Assembly (NCBI GenBank): GCA_050297855.1
Contig: JBNKTC010000020.1
Coordinates: 343,423-407,422 of the forward strand
Length of the DNA: 64,000 nt
Origin: SZUA-545 sp050297855
GTDB lineage: Bacteria; Campylobacterota; Campylobacteria; Campylobacterales; SZUA-545
Reading direction: 5' to 3'
Shown: one piece after another, positions 17,204 to 26,787 of the stretch
How positions within the stretch are numbered: position 1 is the stretch's first letter
Layout of the letters: the number at the start of each line of letters is the position of its first letter
Program-made: the position numbers and the translations under genes
The notes under the pieces: model-generated
What the model was told of the DNA's origin: nothing
Database searches by the model: none
Seen by the model: the letters and a program-made list of their open reading frames with translations, nothing else

Positions 17204-19795
17204 ATGATGAGATCACTTTGGAGCGGTATCTCCGGGATGCAAGCCCACCAGGTAGCAATGGACGTCGAGGGGAACAACATCTCCAACGTCAACACGGTCG
17301 GGTTTAAATACTCCCGTACCAGCTTTCAGGACCTCCTTTCGCAGACGGCCCGAGGCGCCACGTCGCCACAGGGAAAACTCGGGGGCAAAAACCCCCTCCA
17401 GATCGGTTCGGGTACGACGGTCGCGACCGTAGAGCGTATCTTCTCCCAGGGGGCGAACCAGAATACGGACAAACAGACCGACCTCTCCATCCAGGGCGAC
17501 GGCTTCTTCGTTGTCAGCGGCGACGGTGGCAAGACCTACAACTATACCCGTGCGGGGAACTTCAACTTCGACGCCAACGGGAACTACGTTATGCCAAACG
17601 GCATGATCGTCCAGGGATGGCTCTCGGATGAGAACTACGAGATCGATGCAACGGCTCCAATTGAAAACATCACGATCGATCCTGGCATGACCACACCGGC
17701 CAAAGCGACCTCAAAAGTAGAGATCGACGCCAACCTCAACTCCGGTACGGAAGTCGTAAACAAATCCCCGATCACCAGTACCGTCGACGTTACGGACGAC
17801 TTTAACGACATCTATACCCTCGAAGGGGATACGATCAACCTCAAATCGGGTATCGACAAGATCACGTTCAACCTCGAACGGACCTATGACAATGCCGGGA
17901 CGGCAACGACCGAGAACATCACCCTCGCCCTGACATACGGGGAAGGTACGAGCGATACCGACGGCTTCTTTACGACCGTCGGCGAGATGCTTGATGAGAT
18001 CAATGCGGCCATTCGCGACAGTACGGGTATCTATAACAACCGCGTTGTCCTCACGGGGGACGGCCGGATCGCCGGGGCAGGCCATATTCTCTCTATCGAT
18101 ACGACAACTCCGGGTGCATCCACCAATGCGACCCTAAACGGCCTCTTTGAGACCATCGGTTCGGGTACATTCCAGAGTGACCCCATCAAGCGGGTCCAAA
18201 ACGGCTTCCTGGGTGCAGATGATGTGGGCGAACTCTTTAACGAAGACGGCGAAGCCTACTCCCTTAAAGAGGGCCAGGGTGTCACGTTTAACATTGCGGG
18301 GCTGGGTGAAACGCGTAACTTCATCTACCGCGAACCCAATACCAACAACGACCTTGACTACCTGGACAACAACTTCCAAAGCGGTTCGGATATCACGACC
18401 GTAACCGAAGAGCAGGGTTTCAGATGGCTGCTGGACAACAGCGGGAACCAGGCGTTTATGACAACGGGTCAGCAGATCCAGTTTACGTTCGACAGTGCCA
18501 ATACGGGCCTGACAACAGAGACCTATACGTACGGGACCGACTTTACGACGATCCAGGACCTTCTGAATGCGATCAAGGTCGACCTCTCCGGTATCGAAGG
18601 CGGCGAGAGCTATGCCCTGACCTTTAACGAGACGACCGGGGTGATCGAAGATAACGCCGGCGCCCTGACGGGTGTCGCCGTCCTCGACTCCACCGGCGCG
18701 GCAGCGACTGCGGGGAGTCCGCTGGATAACCTCAATACCGTCTTCTCCTCACTGACAGGTGCGGGTACGACGAGTGCGGCGCTGAAGAAAAACGACACCT
18801 ACTACTTCACCGATATCCAGGAACTGGTCAACCTCTACCAGTTGGCCGTCGATGACTTCGGCGATCCCAACACGTCCAAGATCCCCAACAGCGGGATCGC
18901 ATCCATTGACGAGAGCGGACGGATCAAGATCGAGAATACCGGGTCCAACCCCTTCACGATCGAAACGGCGGGATACCCCGACAACATCCTGGCCAACCAG
19001 CGATTCCTGGAGACGATGTCGGCCCTGACGGGTGCCGTCGCTTCGGGTACGTCGAGCATCTCCAACCGGATGTTCGCCGCCAGCCACGCGACAAGTATCG
19101 AGGTCTTCTCCTCTGCGGGTAGTAAGCACAATATCACGCTGCACTTCCGAAAAGAGAGCACTTCCACCGATGCGACGACACCGTCGGTATGGAACTGGTA
19201 CGCAGAAGCACCGGACCCCAGTACCTTCAACTACCCCTCAAGCGGTACGCTGAAGTTTAACGAAGACGGCTCCCTGCAGTCCTTTAACCCGCCGACCCTG
19301 ACGTTTAACCCCAATACGGGTGCGGCGTCCGGCCAGATCATCCAACTGGACTTCGGTTCCATCAACGGATTTGACGGGATCACCAGCTTCTCCGCCGAGT
19401 CCAATACGGCATCACGGAACCGTGACGGCTATTCCGGCGGTTTCCTGAAAGAGATCACGGTCGACCAGACGGGTACGATCATCGGGACCTTCTCCAACGA
19501 CCAGAACTTCAAACTGGGCCAGGTCGCCATGGCGACCTTTGCCAACAACGCCGGTCTCGATTCCCAGGGCGGTAACGTCTTCAGCAAATCCCCCAACTCC
19601 GGTGAGGAGAACATCGGGACAGCCGGGACGGGAAGCCGCGGAAGCATCACGCCTTCGACTCTGGAGATGAGTAACGTCGACCTCTCCGACAGCTTGACCA
19701 ACCTGATCGTCGTCCAGCGGGGCTTCCAGGCCAACTCCAAGACGATCACCACCTCCGACCAGATGCTCCAGACGCTGCTCGGCCTTAAACAGTAA
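17204..19795 (+). CDS. flgE: Flagellar hook protein FlgE
   Basis: 863 residues with AGAAGGAT before two adjacent ATG codons. FlgE polymerises into the hook, the universal joint between rod and filament. The N-terminal motif RSLWSGISGMQAHQVAMDVE and the C-terminal NLIVVQRGFQANSKTITTSD are the conserved D0/D1 ends and closely follow the Helicobacter-type FlgE pattern. The motif LSIQGDGFFVVSG is the standard flg_bb segment. The central domains are long, as usual for this phylum. It is transcribed alone from a sigma-54 promoter and ends at a strong terminator. Confidence 0.93.
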   Translation: MMRSLWSGISGMQAHQVAMDVEGNNISNVNTVGFKYSRTSFQDLLSQTARGATSPQGKLGGKNPLQIGSGTTVATVERIFSQGANQNTDKQTDLSIQGDGFFVVSGDGGKTYNYTRAGNFNFDANGNYVMPNGMIVQGWLSDENYEIDATAPIENITIDPGMTTPAKATSKVEIDANLNSGTEVVNKSPITSTVDVTDDFNDIYTLEGDTINLKSGIDKITFNLERTYDNAGTATTENITLALTYGEGTSDTDGFFTTVGEMLDEINAAIRDSTGIYNNRVVLTGDGRIAGAGHILSIDTTTPGASTNATLNGLFETIGSGTFQSDPIKRVQNGFLGADDVGELFNEDGEAYSLKEGQGVTFNIAGLGETRNFIYREPNTNNDLDYLDNNFQSGSDITTVTEEQGFRWLLDNSGNQAFMTTGQQIQFTFDSANTGLTTETYTYGTDFTTIQDLLNAIKVDLSGIEGGESYALTFNETTGVIEDNAGALTGVAVLDSTGAAATAGSPLDNLNTVFSSLTGAGTTSAALKKNDTYYFTDIQELVNLYQLAVDDFGDPNTSKIPNSGIASIDESGRIKIENTGSNPFTIETAGYPDNILANQRFLETMSALTGAVASGTSSISNRMFAASHATSIEVFSSAGSKHNITLHFRKESTSTDATTPSVWNWYAEAPDPSTFNYPSSGTLKFNEDGSLQSFNPPTLTFNPNTGAASGQIIQLDFGSINGFDGITSFSAESNTASRNRDGYSGGFLKEITVDQTGTIIGTFSNDQNFKLGQVAMATFANNAGLDSQGGNVFSKSPNSGEENIGTAGTGSRGSITPSTLEMSNVDLSDSLTNLIVVQRGFQANSKTITTSDQMLQTLLGLKQ

Positions 19796-19808
19796 TATAT
19801 CCTTCTAT

Positions 19809-19838
19809 GCTCCGGGGCTTTCCCGGGGCTCTTTTTTC
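19809..19838 (+). terminator. Rho-independent terminator of flgE
   Basis: A GC-rich 8-bp stem, GCTCCGGG with CCCGGGGC (one G-T pair) and a five-base loop, is followed by TCTTTTTTCTC, 14 bases after the flgE stop. Confidence 0.88.
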
Positions 19839-19893
19839 TCCCCTCTAACTCCGATTTAGCTACAATCCCAACAACATCATATTAAGTAGTGCC

Positions 19894-21822
19894 ATGGATT
19901 TTTTGACCGCGATCGAGACCCTTCCGCCCAAAGAACTGCTTCCCCTCCTTCAGGAACGCTTTCAGGCCAATGTCCGTTTTTTTGAAAAAGAGCTGCCCCA
20001 CCTCGCACCTCTCCTAAAACAGAAGACCGTCGACTATCACCTCTATCTCGATTCACGCGGGGTCAATATCGCCTCGTCCGAAGGCACCCTCGTCTACCCG
20101 GTCGAAAACGGCTGTTCGACACTGGTGCAAAGCTCCAAGCTCCTGGCGGCCAACCTTCCCAAAAACCCGCTGTGGCAGAAGAGCTTCAACCAAAAAGGGC
20201 TTGTCCGCTACGACGAACCGACCCTCCCGATCACGTCCGGGCTGGTCAATACACTGCTGGGAGTCTTTGAACACGACGAAGACTTTGACAACGGTACCAT
20301 CTTTTTCGGCGACACCGGTACCCTCCCCACCACCTCGATGCTGGGGATCATGTCCGGTCTGCAGCTGGAGTACATGCGCCGGGAGTACCCCTATATCCAT
20401 ACCCTCTTCGTCTATGAACCGATCCCAGATTTTTTTAATATCTCCTGCCACTTCGTCGACTACGACGCTCTCTTCCGGCATCTCGGGGATGACCGCTTCT
20501 ACCTCTTTGTCAAGGGGCACCTCAGCCTCCATGCGGTGAAGAAGTTCTACTCCGACAATCTCATTACCAACAACTATGTCCGTTTCGAACTCGCCCCCTA
20601 CCAGGACAAACGGATCGAAGACGCAAAAGCGGTCTTTTACAATATCCAGCGTCAGAACACGCGGGGATGGGGGAGCCTTGATGACGAACTGGTCGGGCTT
20701 AAAAACCGGATGCAGAACGTCGATCCCAACGCGATACGCTACCCGATGATGACCAAAAGCACCGATTCCGGGATGCCCCTTTGCATCGTCGGCAACGGCC
20801 CTTCCCTAAATTCCCTGCTTCCCTTTATCAAGGCAAACCGGGAGAAGATGATCATCTTCTCCGCCGGGACGGCACTCAAACCGCTCAAGGCGTACGGGAT
20901 CGATCCTGACTTCCAGATCGAGATCGAACGGCGCGACCATGTCGCCGGTGTACTGGCCGACGCGCCCCTGGGCGATACAACGCTCATCGCCGCCGATATC
21001 GTCGACCCCTCCACACTGGAAACGGCCAAGGAGGCGCTGCTGTTTATCCGCTCCGCCTCCGCCTCCACGACGATGAACGGGCCTGAAAAGTATCTGGAAT
21101 TCGCCGCCCCGGTCGTGGGCAACGCCGCGGTCTCCCTGGCACTGGAACTTGGCAGTGAACTGCTTCTTTGCGGACTGGACGTCGGGTTTAAAAAAGACGG
21201 CAAACAGCACGCCTCCGGCTCATTTTACGACAACCGCGACGACAGTTCGGAGGAGATGATCCCCACGCGGGGCAACTTCTCGTCCGACATCTATACCAAC
21301 TCCCTCTTCTCCCTTTCGCGGGAGATGTTCGAGTTTGCCATCGCCGCCAAAAAAGGGGTCCGTGTCTACAACCTGAGCGACGGGGCCTATATCCAGGGCG
21401 CCGAACCCAAAAGGGCGGAGAGCTTCGACCTGGCGTCCGGCGATAAAGCTGCTGCCATGAGGAGTATCCGGGGTGCATTTGCAACCGAGAATGTCTTCCG
21501 TGAGTTCGATGTCGATTACGACTCCATCCTGCACGCCTATGTCGACGCATTCTTCGGGCAGCTCAGCCAAAAACCGGTAACGACACGAAGCGAGCTGTTT
21601 GAGGCGATCAGCCGGGCCTACCGGATGACGCTGTCGCAAAACAGCGATGAAAACGTTACGGGGATCCTGCTCAGCGGCACCTTCAAGCATCTGCTTAATG
21701 CCCTGTTTATGGCTTCGATGCATCTGGGGAGAGAGAATATTTCGGAGATATTTGAAGCGGGGGTCGCAAAGAGCCGGGAAGTACTCCTGGATGCTTTGCG
21801 GCGGGAGAATATTTTCGGTTAG
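19894..21822 (+). CDS. Motility accessory factor (Maf, DUF115/MAF_flag10 family)
   Basis: 642 residues. The central segment CIVGNGPSLNSLLPFIKANR followed by IIFSAGTALKPL and a later LLLCGLDVGFK is characteristic of the 6-hydroxymethylpterin pyrophosphokinase MptE-like (PF01973) domain of Maf proteins. Maf proteins of Campylobacter and Helicobacter act in the cytoplasm to transfer pseudaminic or legionaminic acid-type sugars to flagellins before export, and are needed for motility. The N-terminal ~270 residues form the usual variable Maf N-domain. The position beside the hook genes fits. Which sugar is transferred cannot be told from sequence. Confidence 0.85.
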   Translation: MDFLTAIETLPPKELLPLLQERFQANVRFFEKELPHLAPLLKQKTVDYHLYLDSRGVNIASSEGTLVYPVENGCSTLVQSSKLLAANLPKNPLWQKSFNQKGLVRYDEPTLPITSGLVNTLLGVFEHDEDFDNGTIFFGDTGTLPTTSMLGIMSGLQLEYMRREYPYIHTLFVYEPIPDFFNISCHFVDYDALFRHLGDDRFYLFVKGHLSLHAVKKFYSDNLITNNYVRFELAPYQDKRIEDAKAVFYNIQRQNTRGWGSLDDELVGLKNRMQNVDPNAIRYPMMTKSTDSGMPLCIVGNGPSLNSLLPFIKANREKMIIFSAGTALKPLKAYGIDPDFQIEIERRDHVAGVLADAPLGDTTLIAADIVDPSTLETAKEALLFIRSASASTTMNGPEKYLEFAAPVVGNAAVSLALELGSELLLCGLDVGFKKDGKQHASGSFYDNRDDSSEEMIPTRGNFSSDIYTNSLFSLSREMFEFAIAAKKGVRVYNLSDGAYIQGAEPKRAESFDLASGDKAAAMRSIRGAFATENVFREFDVDYDSILHAYVDAFFGQLSQKPVTTRSELFEAISRAYRMTLSQNSDENVTGILLSGTFKHLLNALFMASMHLGRENISEIFEAGVAKSREVLLDALRRENIFG

Positions 21823-21932
21823 ACCTTTTTTTGTTTGACCAGCCAGACGCCCAGCCCGGAGACGGCGACGATCACCAGGATCGTCAGGACGATGGTCTCG
21901 GCGGAAATCGGTGCAGCCAGGGTCTCAGCCAT
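21819..21932 (-). CDS. Tiny membrane protein (37 aa) coupled to the ileS tail
   Basis: 37 residues, one transmembrane helix (TIVLTILVIVAVSGLGVWLV) and a basic C-terminal end (KQKK). The start ATG overlaps the stop of the 24-codon ORF upstream in the arrangement ATGGCTGA and has GAAGGGG before it. It converges with the Maf gene and overlaps its stop by a few bases. No family recognised; the good start signal and membrane segment make it a plausible gene. Confidence 0.5.
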   Translation of the reverse strand: MAETLAAPISAETIVLTILVIVAVSGLGVWLVKQKKV

Positions 21933-21999
21933 TGATCACCCCTTCACAACGAGGACATGCCGCGTAGCTAAATTCTGCAGTTGTCATGATGTTATCCAT
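21925..21999 (-). CDS. 24-codon ORF repeating the IleS C-terminal zinc-ribbon end
   Basis: The ATG overlaps the ileS stop codon (ATGGATAA) and has AAGGAGTT in the right place. Its last ten residues, CPRCEGVING, repeat the last ten of IleS, CPRCQGVING, and the DNA repeats as well. It then overlaps the start of the 37-aa membrane protein. It could be a translated leader-type peptide that couples translation, or a duplication remnant of the ileS 3' end. Confidence 0.4.
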   Translation of the reverse strand: MDNIMTTAEFSYAACPRCEGVING

Positions 22000-24754
22000 T
22001 GATAACTCCTTGACAACGAGGACACAGAGACTCTTCGCTCGCAGCCGCGAACTTCCAGCAGCGCGGACATTTATGCAGGCTCGATTTGACAACGGCAAAG
22101 TGCTCGTCGCCGACACTGAAGGTGCGCAGCGGCGCATCTTCCAGCCCCTCTTTGACTTCGCTGACCACAAACCAGTCCTGGGCTTCTGTCGGATCGAGCG
22201 CCAGGATCTTCTCCGAATCGGTCAGAATGGAGAGCTCCAGCGTATTTTTGATCACCTTCTCTTTTTTCATCTCGTCGACGACGATGGAGAAGGCCTCCCG
22301 CACCTCTTTGAGATAGGCCCCGTCGACTGCGGAGGTCACATCCGGGATCGCCGTGTAGGTGAAGTCGAAGATATCCGTGCACGCGCCCTTGAGTACCGCC
22401 GGGGCGTGCTCCATCGCCTCGTCCGCCGTATAGGTCAGGACCGGTGCCACCAGCCCCAGCAGCGTACGGACGATGTAGAACATCGCGCTCTGGCTTGCGC
22501 GTCGATGGGGATCGTTCGGCGCATCACAGTAGAGACGGTCTTTACACAGATCCATATAGATCCCCGAAAGTTCGATCGTCAGGAACGAGTTGATCCGGTG
22601 GAACGCCTTGGCGAAATCGTTCGCCTCGTACGCCTCCTTCGCCTCGTCGAAGACCGTTTTGGCCCGGGAGAGGATCCACTTGTCCAGTTCACCCAGCTCA
22701 CTGACGTCCATTGGCGTCTCGAGGTCCCCGATATTGGCCAGCAGGAAGCGGATCGTGTTCCGTAGCTTCCGGTACTGCTCGGATATCTGCTTGAGGATGT
22801 TGTCGCTGATCTTGATGTCCAGCGTAAAGTCACTCATGGCGACCCACAGGCGCAGGATCTCCGAACCGTACTTCTTGATCACATCCGCCGGGGCGACGAC
22901 GTTCCCTTTGGACTTACTCATCTTCTCGCCGTTTTCATCAACGGTAAAGCCGTGGGTCACGACCCCTTTGTACGGCGCGTAGCCGTTGGTGGCACACCCG
23001 ATAAGAAGCGAGCTCTGGAACCAGCCGCGGTGCTGATCGGAACCTTCCAGGTAGAGATCGGCCGGAAAGCTTCCCGCGTCATAGTTCATGCTTTTAAGTA
23101 CGGCGTACTGGGTCGAGCCGCTGTCGAACCAGACATCCAGGATATCGTTGACCTTCTCCAGGTCATCGGGGTTAAGCCCGCTTCCGGGATAGAGCAGCTG
23201 GGCGATCTCCATGGAGTACCATGCATCGGCACCGTGGTGATCGAAGATCCCGGCGACGAAGTTGACCACCTTGTCGTCCAGGATGATCTCGCCCGTCTTC
23301 TTGTTTCGGAAGAAGGCGATGGGCACACCCCAGTCACGCTGGCGGGAGATACACCAGTCGGGCCGGTTCTCCACCATCGTCGTCAGGCGGTTGTTCCCCC
23401 AGCTGGGGTTGAACTTGGTCTTGGCGATCTCGGAGACGGCCACTTCGCGCAGCGTCTTGTTCTCGTCGCCGTACGCTTCGTCCATCATGATAAACCACTG
23501 CTTCGTCGCCCGGTAGAGGACCGGCTGGTGCGTCCGCCAGCAGTGGGGGTAGGAGTGGACGAACTTGGAGACGGAGACGACCGCGTCGCCCAGCAGCTTG
23601 ATGATGTCGTCGTTGGCATCAAATACGAGCCGTCCGACAAAATCCTCGGCTCCCGGGATCAGGTCGTACTCGACGATCGTCTCGTCGTATTTCCCGTCCT
23701 CGTCGACCGGCATGATAACGTCCAAGTCGTACGCCAGACCGGCACGGTAGTCGTCTTCCCCGTGACCCGGTGCGGTATGGACACAGCCGCTCCCGTTGTC
23801 CATCAGGACGTGCTCGCCCAGGATCAGGTGGCTTTTTCGGCCGTTTAGCGGGTTGATGGCGTAGCAGTTTTCCATATCCTTGGCGGCGATACGCTCAGTG
23901 ATGTCCCCGCTGACGACACCCTCTTCCTTGAGGGCGTCATAGCGCTTGGCCGCCACGATGTAGCCGTCGCCGGTGAGGACATACTCCTCGTCCGGGTGGA
24001 GGCTGATCGCCACATTCGCCGGCAGGGTCCACGGCGTCGTCGTCCAGATCACCATGGCCGCTTTCAGGCCGGAGAGTTTCAGCTTCGCCTTGGCGTCATC
24101 GTTCAGTTCGAAGGCGACGTAGATGGAGTAGTCCTCTTTATCCTGGTACTCAACCTCCGCTTCCGCCAGAGCCGTCTTGGCCGCCCAGGACCAGTAGACC
24201 GGTTTTTTACGCTCTTTGAGCAGCCCCGCCTTGGCGATACGGACCAGTTCGCGGTAGATATTGGCTTCAAACTTGAAATCCATCGTCACGTACGGTGTCT
24301 GCCAGTCGGCGATCACACCCAGAGATTTGAACTCGCCCTTCTGGATATCGACGAATTTCCGTGCATGTTCGCGGCACAGCTCCCGGATCTTGGTCTTGGG
24401 CAGGGTCTCTTTCTTCTCTTTGCCGATCTTTTTTTCCACCTGCTGCTCGATGGGGAGCCCGTGGCAGTCCCAGCCCGGGGTGAATCGGACCTTTTTGCCC
24501 TGGAAGTAGTGGTATTTGACGATGATGTCTTTGAGGACCTTGTTGAGCGCGTGACCGATATGGATGTTCCCGTTGGCATAGGGGGGGCCGTCGTGCAGGG
24601 TGAAGCTGTCTCCGGCGTGTTCACGGTTTTGTTTCATCTTCTCATACACGCCGCCTTCAAACCAGGCACCGTATCGCACGGGTTCGTTCTGGATCAAGTT
24701 CCCCCGCATCGGGAACGTGGTGTTGGGAAGTAACAGGGTCTCTTTGTAGTCCAT
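21992..24754 (-). CDS. ileS: Isoleucyl-tRNA synthetase
   Basis: 920 residues, the usual length. It attaches isoleucine to tRNA-Ile and edits mischarged valine. Class I signatures are present: PYANGNIHIGHALNK (HIGH) near residue 60 and KMSKSKGN near 600. The C-terminal zinc finger is visible as CPRCWKF and the final CPRCQGVING. The start at 24754 follows CTGGAG. It is followed by two small overlapping ORFs that appear to derive from its own 3' end. Cytoplasmic, essential. Confidence 0.97.
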   Translation of the reverse strand: MDYKETLLLPNTTFPMRGNLIQNEPVRYGAWFEGGVYEKMKQNREHAGDSFTLHDGPPYANGNIHIGHALNKVLKDIIVKYHYFQGKKVRFTPGWDCHGLPIEQQVEKKIGKEKKETLPKTKIRELCREHARKFVDIQKGEFKSLGVIADWQTPYVTMDFKFEANIYRELVRIAKAGLLKERKKPVYWSWAAKTALAEAEVEYQDKEDYSIYVAFELNDDAKAKLKLSGLKAAMVIWTTTPWTLPANVAISLHPDEEYVLTGDGYIVAAKRYDALKEEGVVSGDITERIAAKDMENCYAINPLNGRKSHLILGEHVLMDNGSGCVHTAPGHGEDDYRAGLAYDLDVIMPVDEDGKYDETIVEYDLIPGAEDFVGRLVFDANDDIIKLLGDAVVSVSKFVHSYPHCWRTHQPVLYRATKQWFIMMDEAYGDENKTLREVAVSEIAKTKFNPSWGNNRLTTMVENRPDWCISRQRDWGVPIAFFRNKKTGEIILDDKVVNFVAGIFDHHGADAWYSMEIAQLLYPGSGLNPDDLEKVNDILDVWFDSGSTQYAVLKSMNYDAGSFPADLYLEGSDQHRGWFQSSLLIGCATNGYAPYKGVVTHGFTVDENGEKMSKSKGNVVAPADVIKKYGSEILRLWVAMSDFTLDIKISDNILKQISEQYRKLRNTIRFLLANIGDLETPMDVSELGELDKWILSRAKTVFDEAKEAYEANDFAKAFHRINSFLTIELSGIYMDLCKDRLYCDAPNDPHRRASQSAMFYIVRTLLGLVAPVLTYTADEAMEHAPAVLKGACTDIFDFTYTAIPDVTSAVDGAYLKEVREAFSIVVDEMKKEKVIKNTLELSILTDSEKILALDPTEAQDWFVVSEVKEGLEDAPLRTFSVGDEHFAVVKSSLHKCPRCWKFAAASEESLCPRCQGVING

Positions 24755-24847
24755 CGATAATCTCCAGGCATATAAATTGCCGCGATTATACCAAAGATGG
24801 CGTTAAGGAACCTCTAAGGGCGGATTTTACCGCGTGAGATAAAGGGG

Positions 24848-25675
24848 CTAATAAAACTTCAGGGGTTTAAGAAGCGACGGATACTCCCGCTGGAAATCCT
24901 CACTCGAAGGCATCATATAACGGCTGTAGAAATTGAAGATCTGCCGGTCGAAGGTGCGGCGCAGCTGGATCGTGGAGACCAGTTTCGGGACCTTGACGAT
25001 ATTGGGAAGCTTGATATGGTAACGGCTGAGCGCCTCCTTGACCTCCATCTGCTCGGGACCGCAGACGACATAGCTCTGGTTCCAGCAGTCGCCGTGCTCC
25101 AGGGCATACCCCACGTTGCGCAGGACGTCCCCGATAAAGACAGGGGCAAAACGCTGCTGGGCGATGTTTTTCGGGAGGATCTTCAGGGTGGCAAAGCGCC
25201 CCAGGACCGTATCAAAAAGGCTGTCGTGGCCGAAGATGACCGTCGGTTTGAAAATAATATACTCCAGCCCAGAGTGTTCGATCACACGGTCGGCCAGGAG
25301 TTTGTTATGGACGTAGTCGTTGTTATAGGCTGTCTCGTCACTGTGGTGGGAGAAGTGCATGATCTTTTTGATGCTGTTCTTTTTGGCAAAGGAGACCACC
25401 TTCTCCAGGGTCTCGGCATAACAGCGCCCGTTCTCTTTTACGCGGGAGCAGTCGCTGAACTCGCCGCAGTTGATCACCATATCGATCGGTTCGGAGAAAT
25501 TAAGAAAATCGATTCCCAGGTGTACGTTATAAAGGATATTGTTGGATGCTTTGTCGCTCAGACGGGTGCGCGAAAGATTCAAAAAATTGAATGCGCCGCC
25601 GAAGGCTTTGATGATCTCGCTCCCGATATACCCGCTTCCGCCGATGATCAGGATGTTCTGCCGCTTTTGTTCCAT
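24848..25675 (-). CDS. NAD(P)-binding epimerase/dehydratase-like protein (atypical SDR)
   Basis: 275 residues from the ATG at 25675. The N-terminal ILIIGGSGYIGSEII is a Rossmann GxxGxxG nucleotide-binding motif. The segments IMHFSHHSD and YVHNKLLADRVIEHSGLEYI resemble atypical SDRs of the NDUFA9-like group, where the canonical YxxxK is shifted. Such proteins act on quinones, sugars or as assembly factors. It stands between ileS and the PPK2 gene in the same direction but with gaps, so no operon partner is obvious. Confidence 0.7.
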   Translation of the reverse strand: MEQKRQNILIIGGSGYIGSEIIKAFGGAFNFLNLSRTRLSDKASNNILYNVHLGIDFLNFSEPIDMVINCGEFSDCSRVKENGRCYAETLEKVVSFAKKNSIKKIMHFSHHSDETAYNNDYVHNKLLADRVIEHSGLEYIIFKPTVIFGHDSLFDTVLGRFATLKILPKNIAQQRFAPVFIGDVLRNVGYALEHGDCWNQSYVVCGPEQMEVKEALSRYHIKLPNIVKVPKLVSTIQLRRTFDRQIFNFYSRYMMPSSEDFQREYPSLLKPLKFY

Positions 25676-25818
25676 ACGTGGTCTACCGATTCCTATCGTA
25701 AAAAGTCTGCCCCATGACAAACAAAAACCGTACCATACCGCCCTCTCATGGAGAAAAACCTTAAAACAGGACGGAAGGTCACAAAAAGTTCATGAAAGCC
25801 CGCCGGGGCGGGATGGGA

Positions 25819-26667
25819 TCAGTAGTTGATCAGGTGGCTGTAGAGGTTGACGATGGTGGGATCGGACGCCAGGGAGATCTCCGCGTCGTTCTTGCCGTCG
25901 TACTCGATGTGGGAGAGGATATCCTTGATGATATTGATCCGGGCCCTTTTTTTGTCGTTGGAGTTGACGATGATCCAGGGCGAATAGGGGGAGTGGGTCC
26001 GGGCCAGCATCTCGTCCTTGGCCTTGCTGTACTCGTCGTACAGGGAGAGGGATTTGAGGTCCATATCCGAAAGCTTCCACCGTTTCAGGGGATCGGTCTT
26101 GCGCGCATCGATCCTCGCTTTCTCCTCCTCGTGGGTGATCTCGAGATAGTACTTAAAGAGCAGGATCCCGTCTTCAACAAGCATCTGCTCGTACATCGGG
26201 ACCTGGTTCATAAACTTCTGGTACTCATCGGGCGTACAGAAGTCCATCACCTTCTCCACCCCCGCACGGTTGTACCAGCTGCGGTCAAAAAGGACGATCT
26301 CGCCCGGGTCGGGAAGGTGGCGGACATAGCGCTGGAAGTACCACTGGCCCTTTTCGACGTCGGAGGGTTTAAGCAGCGCCACGACCCGTGCGCCCCGCGG
26401 GTTGAGGTGCTCGGTGATCCGCTTGATCGTCCCCCCTTTTCCCGCGGCGTCGCGTCCCTCAAAAAGGATCAGCACCCGCTTGTTCTTCTTAATGACCCAG
26501 TTTTGCAGTTTGATCAACTCCACCTGCAGAAGCTCCAGCTCCTCTTCATAGATGCTCTTTTTCAGCTTCCCGTTTTTGTTAAAGACATGGGGATAGCGTT
26601 CATGCTCGATCGATTCTTTTTTCTCTTTGTCGTGTTTGTGATGTTTTCCCTCTTTTTTGGAAGACAT
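25819..26667 (-). CDS. ppk2: Polyphosphate kinase 2
   Basis: 282 residues, standard for a one-domain PPK2. It transfers phosphate between polyphosphate and nucleoside diphosphates in the cytoplasm. Walker A is FEGRDAAGKGGTIKR, Walker B is VLFDRSWYNRAGVE, and the lid region DARKTDPLKRWKLSDMD follows. A highly charged His/Lys-rich N-terminal extension of about 25 residues precedes the domain. Likely prefers polyphosphate-driven NDP phosphorylation, but class and nucleotide preference are inferred from motifs only. Confidence 0.92.
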   Translation of the reverse strand: MSSKKEGKHHKHDKEKKESIEHERYPHVFNKNGKLKKSIYEEELELLQVELIKLQNWVIKKNKRVLILFEGRDAAGKGGTIKRITEHLNPRGARVVALLKPSDVEKGQWYFQRYVRHLPDPGEIVLFDRSWYNRAGVEKVMDFCTPDEYQKFMNQVPMYEQMLVEDGILLFKYYLEITHEEEKARIDARKTDPLKRWKLSDMDLKSLSLYDEYSKAKDEMLARTHSPYSPWIIVNSNDKKRARINIIKDILSHIEYDGKNDAEISLASDPTIVNLYSHLINY

Positions 26668-26787
26668 GCCGATCCTTTCGCCTTAGCCGCAAAGCAGCAA
26701 CCGACTCTTATAAAAAATATAATCTGTTCATCTTACTCTATGGTAGTATAATGGCACACCGTAAATTATAAAAAAATGAGATTTGTT

